A stretch of DNA of 14,662 nucleotides from Deinococcus sp. Leaf326 (lineage in GTDB: Bacteria > Deinococcota > Deinococci > Deinococcales > Deinococcaceae), in contig NZ_LMOM01000027.1 in NCBI RefSeq assembly GCF_001424185.1, positions 24,047-38,708 on the forward strand. Direction: 5' to 3'. A program made the position numbers and the translations under genes. Shown in pieces: positions 14,342 through 14,662 of this stretch; position 1 is the first letter of the stretch; each line of letters opens with the position of its first letter. Under the pieces are notes generated by a model. It saw only the letters and a program-made list of their open reading frames with translations. It was not told the origin of the DNA and searched no databases.

Positions 14342-14584
14342 CTATAACGCCGTCTGGGAGGGCATCAACAGCTCAATGAGGGACGAACTGCCTGCAGCGG
14401 TCTGATCCTCTGGCCGACCCAAGTTTCGGACCAGCGTTCGCAGCCCCAAGGTCACGACGCTCCAAGCACGTCGACCATGGGATTTGAGGGCGACCTCTTG
14501 CAGGAGGCCAACCAGGACGCACCAGACGTAGGCGATGGTCAGCAGACACAGCAGGCGCTGGTAATGCTCCAGGTTTGACTTCAA
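14342..14584 (-). pseudogene. C-terminal remnant of an IS4-family-like transposase
   Basis: About 80 codons remain, with LEHYQRLLCLLTIAYVW followed by a short gap and LKSHGRRAWSVVTLGLRTL. The pattern 'RL..LL..A..W...G' followed by 'K.HGRRA.S...LGL..L' is typical of the end of IS4-family transposases found in Deinococcus. The catalytic core is missing. The TTG at 14584 is only the first possible in-frame start near the junction, not a true start; the frame stays open to the window edge, but the residues before LKS do not read like the expected IS4 sequence and overlap an IS3-like transposase end. It is therefore a truncated, probably dead copy. It lies upstream of the secretion genes on the same strand. 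Confidence 0.65.
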
Positions 14585-14661
14585 GCGGCGTTGCGAGCGT
14601 TCGCCGATGACGTGAGTGTAGACCAGGGCGTAGCGTAGCCGAGCGCCGAATGACGGCGCTC
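14581..14661 (-). pseudogene. C-terminal end of an IS3-family-like transposase, at the window edge
   Basis: In the minus-strand frame beginning at 14661 the sequence reads ERRHSALGYATP and then 14 more residues to a TGA at 14581-14583. The (R/P)HS-x-LGY-x-(T/S)P motif is the hallmark of the C-terminus of IS3/IS150-type transposases (rve integrase domain). The rest of the gene is outside the window, so it may be intact or not. The stop lies right at the start of the IS4-like remnant, which suggests one element inserted into or recombined with the other. Confidence 0.6.
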
Positions 14662-14662
14662 G

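Noticed and set aside
1..14662. CRISPR array, tRNA or rRNA genes
   Set aside because: No regularly spaced identical repeats and no cloverleaf or rRNA-like sequence were seen; the five dispersed elements are unevenly spaced and lie at gene starts.

Overview
The window looks like part of a GC-rich plasmid or integrated conjugative element from a Deinococcus-type bacterium. Three observations point there: the likely leaderless promoter at the left edge (a TATACT -10 box six bases before an ATG), transposase remnants of a kind common in that genus, and the style of the proteins. The taxon is an inference; the window holds no rRNA or replication gene that would fix it.

Most of the sequence encodes a type IV secretion (conjugation) apparatus. 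A minus-strand block runs from about 9241 down to 350. In order of transcription it holds a VirB2-like pilin (9241-8843), a VirB3-like protein (8775-8416), the VirB4-like ATPase (8363-5736), a VirB5/TrbJ-like exported protein (5659-4562), a VirB6/TrbL-like polytopic protein (4562-3063) and the VirD4/TraG-like coupling ATPase (3004-350). Divergent from it, on the plus strand, are a VirB10/TrbI-like protein (9424-11487) and, overlapping its stop, a replication-relaxation-family-like protein (11484-12191). A third block on the minus strand (14225-12016) holds a small Cys-rich protein, a lipoprotein in the VirB7 position, a VirB9/secretin-N-domain-like protein and an unrecognised 188-residue protein whose 3' end overlaps the plus-strand gene tail-to-tail by 176 bp.

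The edges hold other material. At the left is the first 48 codons of an unrecognised minus-strand gene with its own promoter. Next to it is a perfect 11-bp inverted repeat just downstream of virD4. At the right edge are the C-terminal ends of two different transposases (IS3-like and IS4-like) fused end to end, so the right end is an insertion-sequence scar.

The most interesting signal is a non-coding element of about 34 bases that occurs five times, each copy oriented toward a secretion gene: ahead of the Cys-rich protein, the pilin, the VirB4-like, the VirB5-like and the VirB10-like genes. Its core is CCAGAA followed by a CACYCTGAAGG-like block. In three copies a start codon lies exactly 19 bases after CCAGAA and no correctly spaced Shine-Dalgarno is present. 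In the other two the start codon lies 42-69 bases further downstream and has a good Shine-Dalgarno. This is what would be expected if the element were a dedicated promoter whose transcription start coincides with the start codon in three cases, giving leaderless mRNAs. An RNA or operator role is also possible. No relaxase, oriT, replication gene, VirB1, VirB8 or VirB11 homologue was recognised in the window.
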